From Candidatus Nomurabacteria bacterium (GTDB lineage: Bacteria; Patescibacteriota; Minisyncoccia; Phycocordibacterales; UBA9973), in NCBI GenBank assembly GCA_023267415.1, contig JAHFNM010000004.1:28245-36873 (forward strand): 8,629 nucleotides of DNA, given 5' to 3'. Below the pieces are notes generated by a model. The model made no database searches and was not told the DNA's origin. It saw only the letters and a list, made by a program, of their open reading frames with translations. Positions 7,323 to 8,629 of the stretch are shown here, piece after piece. The translations under genes were made by a program, and so were the position numbers. How positions within the stretch are numbered: the first letter of the stretch is position 1; each line of letters begins with the position of its first letter.

Positions 7323-7358
7323 CTTGACATAATACTATTATAATAGTATTATGTCAAG
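7323..7358. promoter_or_regulatory. 36-bp perfect palindrome forming a symmetric bidirectional promoter
   Basis: Positions 7323-7340 are the exact reverse complement of 7341-7358. On the plus strand TTGACA (7324-7329) is followed after exactly 17 bp by TATTAT (7347-7352). By symmetry the minus strand has TTGACA (7357-7352) and TATTAT (7334-7329), also with a 17-bp spacer. Each -10 abuts or overlaps the -35 of the opposite promoter. Expected starts are near 7359 rightward (about 58-nt leader to the ATG at 7417) and near 7322 leftward (about 65-nt leader to 7257). The dyad could also be an operator for a dimeric repressor, or both. No U-tract follows on either side, so it is not a terminator. 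Confidence 0.7.
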
Positions 7359-7379
7359 CATAAAAAGATGGAGATATTT

Positions 7380-7407
7380 TTGTCTTCCCTCTCGGGTGTA
7401 CTATACT
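7380..7407 (+). promoter_or_regulatory. Start-proximal promoter of the exported-protein gene
   Basis: TTGTCT (7380-7385) and TATACT (7402-7407) are separated by 16 bp. The -10 ends 9 nt before the ATG at 7417, so transcripts from it would begin at or within a few nucleotides of the start codon, giving a leaderless or near-leaderless mRNA. The absence of any Shine-Dalgarno before this ATG fits. The octamer TATACTTA is shared with the proximal -10 of the divergent cluster. Confidence 0.5.
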
Positions 7408-7416
7408 TAATTTTAT

Positions 7417-8520
7417 ATGGAGAACTTATTTAAGAAGAAAATTGAACAACCAGGCACACCAGGCACTCCGGCTTCAAAAATAGAAAAATCAAAAAAGCTT
7501 CCGACACTTCTCGCTGCTGGCGTGGCCTTGTTTGGTGGTGCGACGGCGAGTGCACAAAACAACAATAATCCTGTTAAGCAAAAGTGGATATCAACGAAGG
7601 ATATGTCATTTTATAAGAACGTAACCGAAAATAGGAAGCCTATCGAAGAAGGAGTGCGATTCACTGACATACATGAAGGCGATACTGTTGTGCAAAATAT
7701 ATTTCCAGTGAAAGGAATGAAAGATGGTACCGTAGTCTTCAAAGAAGGCTACTGGAAAGACCCTTCTCAAAAACAGGATCCAGCACTCGAAAAAGCACCG
7801 ATCAAAACTCATATAAGTGAGTCTGGGGATACAGAAAAAACATACCAGCTGATCAGTAAAGCTAATCATGACACTGTGCAGTTTACTCAAATAATTCCCG
7901 GAACAAATACTCCTCGAAAGAATGCTCCCAGCTATCTCGGAGAAATAAATTCAAATATTCCTGTAATCAAAGAAAGCAACGCACTCGCAAATAGGAATGA
8001 AACTCATTCTGTTGAAAAGAAACAGCCACGGATTATATCTAAAACAATTTCAAAAAATGTTCCAAATGTTGCGTATCAGCCATATTCTATAAGAGATATT
8101 TCCCACCCAAACATGAATGATGGTGAAACTGAAGTTCCAGCAAAAATGCCAGAGCAATATGTATCTGGAGTAGGTCCGTCCCATTATGAAATGACTGGGA
8201 ACTCTCGTGATTTTATAAACCGCAATACAATGAGTTACTATCGTTGGATTAAGGATGCAAAGAATTGGCGACGAATGGATATAAGCTCATGGGATACCGT
8301 ACAAAATAATTGGAAGTTTATCGAAAATAAAATGCGTGAAGTGGAAGGTTGGGAAAACGGTGGAGATCCGCATGACCGTATTGATATGAGCAACGACCTA
8401 AACTTCTTGTTTGTAAAAAAAATGATGGCGCAGAATCCTGCAACCATCGATGCTGCAATGGAACAATGGAAAACTGAGCGCGAAGCTCGAAACGAAGAAC
8501 ACATGGCACAGATTAAGTAA
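7417..8520 (+). CDS. 367-aa predicted exported protein, unknown function
   Basis: ATG at 7417 and TAA at 8518-8520 give 367 aa. Residues 1-27 are basic and Pro/Gly-containing. Residues 28-43 are hydrophobic (LPTLLAAGVALFGGAT), and ASA at 44-46 followed by Gln-Asn fits signal peptidase I cleavage after Ala46. Export, or N-terminal membrane anchoring if uncleaved, is therefore likely. The n-region is unusually long. The mature part is polar and Asn/Lys-rich, with a beta-like region (about 57-165), a probable flexible middle (165-265) and a C-terminal aromatic, helical region (about 270-367) containing YYRWIKDAKNWRRMDISSW and WKFIENKMREVEGWENGG. No cysteine is present and no catalytic motif is recognised. 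It is divergent from the DHH-type cluster and shares its palindromic promoter region, so co-regulation is likely. In lines counted by hand its GC is about 42%, against about 50% in the cluster. Confidence 0.85.
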   Translation: MENLFKKKIEQPGTPGTPASKIEKSKKLPTLLAAGVALFGGATASAQNNNNPVKQKWISTKDMSFYKNVTENRKPIEEGVRFTDIHEGDTVVQNIFPVKGMKDGTVVFKEGYWKDPSQKQDPALEKAPIKTHISESGDTEKTYQLISKANHDTVQFTQIIPGTNTPRKNAPSYLGEINSNIPVIKESNALANRNETHSVEKKQPRIISKTISKNVPNVAYQPYSIRDISHPNMNDGETEVPAKMPEQYVSGVGPSHYEMTGNSRDFINRNTMSYYRWIKDAKNWRRMDISSWDTVQNNWKFIENKMREVEGWENGGDPHDRIDMSNDLNFLFVKKMMAQNPATIDAAMEQWKTEREARNEEHMAQIK

Positions 8521-8557
8521 TAAAAAACCGGAAGCAATTGCTTCCGGTTTTTTATTA
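8518..8557. terminator. 40-bp perfect palindrome: shared bidirectional terminator
   Basis: Positions 8518-8537 are the exact reverse complement of 8538-8557, with a GC-rich core CCGGAAGC/GCTTCCGG and A6/T6 flanks. Either strand therefore reads a strong stem followed by T6. It begins with the TAA of the rightward gene and ends with the TTA that is the stop of the leftward gene, so it terminates both convergent genes and fills the whole 34-bp gap between them. Confidence 0.95.
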
Positions 8558-8629
8558 CGGCTGTTGTGAGTAGTCGTACACAACGGCTTTCTTTTGTTTT
8601 TTGACGATTTTCTTTTGCGGCGTGGTTAG
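8555..8629 (-). CDS. C-terminal end of a leftward gene cut by the window edge
   Basis: The minus strand has an open frame from the window edge to TAA at 8555-8557, giving 24 residues: a Lys-rich stretch (QKKIVKKQKK) and the tail VVYDYSQQP. It is too short for family assignment. Support for it being real is indirect: its stop falls exactly at the far end of the symmetric terminator, mirroring the stop of the convergent gene, and the frame has no interrupting stop. A basic tail like this is common in nucleic-acid-binding or ribosome-associated proteins, but that is only suggestive. The start lies beyond 8629. Confidence 0.6.
   Translation of the reverse strand, partial: LTTPQKKIVKKQKKAVVYDYSQQP

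Noticed and set aside
7323..7358. Palindrome as a rho-independent terminator
   Set aside because: The stem is AT-rich, no T-tract follows on either strand, and it lies between divergent gene starts where a terminator has no role.
1..8629. CRISPR array, tRNA, rRNA, transposase or phage genes
   Set aside because: No regularly spaced direct repeats, no cloverleaf-like sequence and no recognisable mobile-element protein were seen on either strand.

Overview
The window looks like bacterial chromosome from an uncultivated lineage, most plausibly of the Patescibacteria/Candidate Phyla Radiation type. This is an inference. The evidence is that the proteins are large, coiled-coil, Ala/Lys-rich and mostly unrecognisable, no start codon has a clear Shine-Dalgarno sequence, promoters have TTGACA / TATACT-like hexamers, and at least one start is nearly leaderless. 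No rRNA, tRNA or universal marker gene is present to fix the taxonomy. All stops used are TAA or TAG, and long frames stay open under the standard code, so there is no sign of UGA recoding.

Layout. Positions 63-7257 hold a three-gene, leftward-transcribed cluster. In transcription order it encodes a 587-aa divergent DHH/MYG1-like phosphoesterase with an extra N-terminal domain and a coiled coil, a 687-aa coiled-coil protein, and an 1100-aa protein with a Gly/Ala-rich hydrophobic hairpin and a three-copy YP-x3-DEAPE repeat. The first two genes are 4 nt apart. The third follows after 60 nt that carry a dispersed-type palindromic repeat. A strong hairpin terminator (1-33) closes the unit. To the right, across a 159-bp divergent promoter region (7258-7416), a rightward gene (7417-8520) encodes a 367-aa predicted exported protein of lower GC. 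It converges on the C-terminal end of another leftward gene cut by the window edge (8555-8629). The two share a 40-bp perfect palindrome that serves as a terminator for both strands.

Regulation. The most striking non-coding element is a 36-bp perfect palindrome (7323-7358) centred in the divergent region. It carries TTGACA-17 bp-TATTAT on both strands, so one symmetric element can drive both the cluster and the exported-protein gene. Each side also has a second, start-proximal TATACTTA-type -10 element.

How the genes may work together. The DHH-type enzyme is the only protein with recognisable catalytic motifs. The other two cluster members look structural: long coiled coils, disordered linkers, and a putative membrane hairpin with a possible extracytoplasmic ligand-like module. 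A membrane- or envelope-associated assembly containing a phosphoesterase is a reasonable hypothesis, but the sequence alone does not prove it. There is no gene-free stretch longer than about 160 bp.
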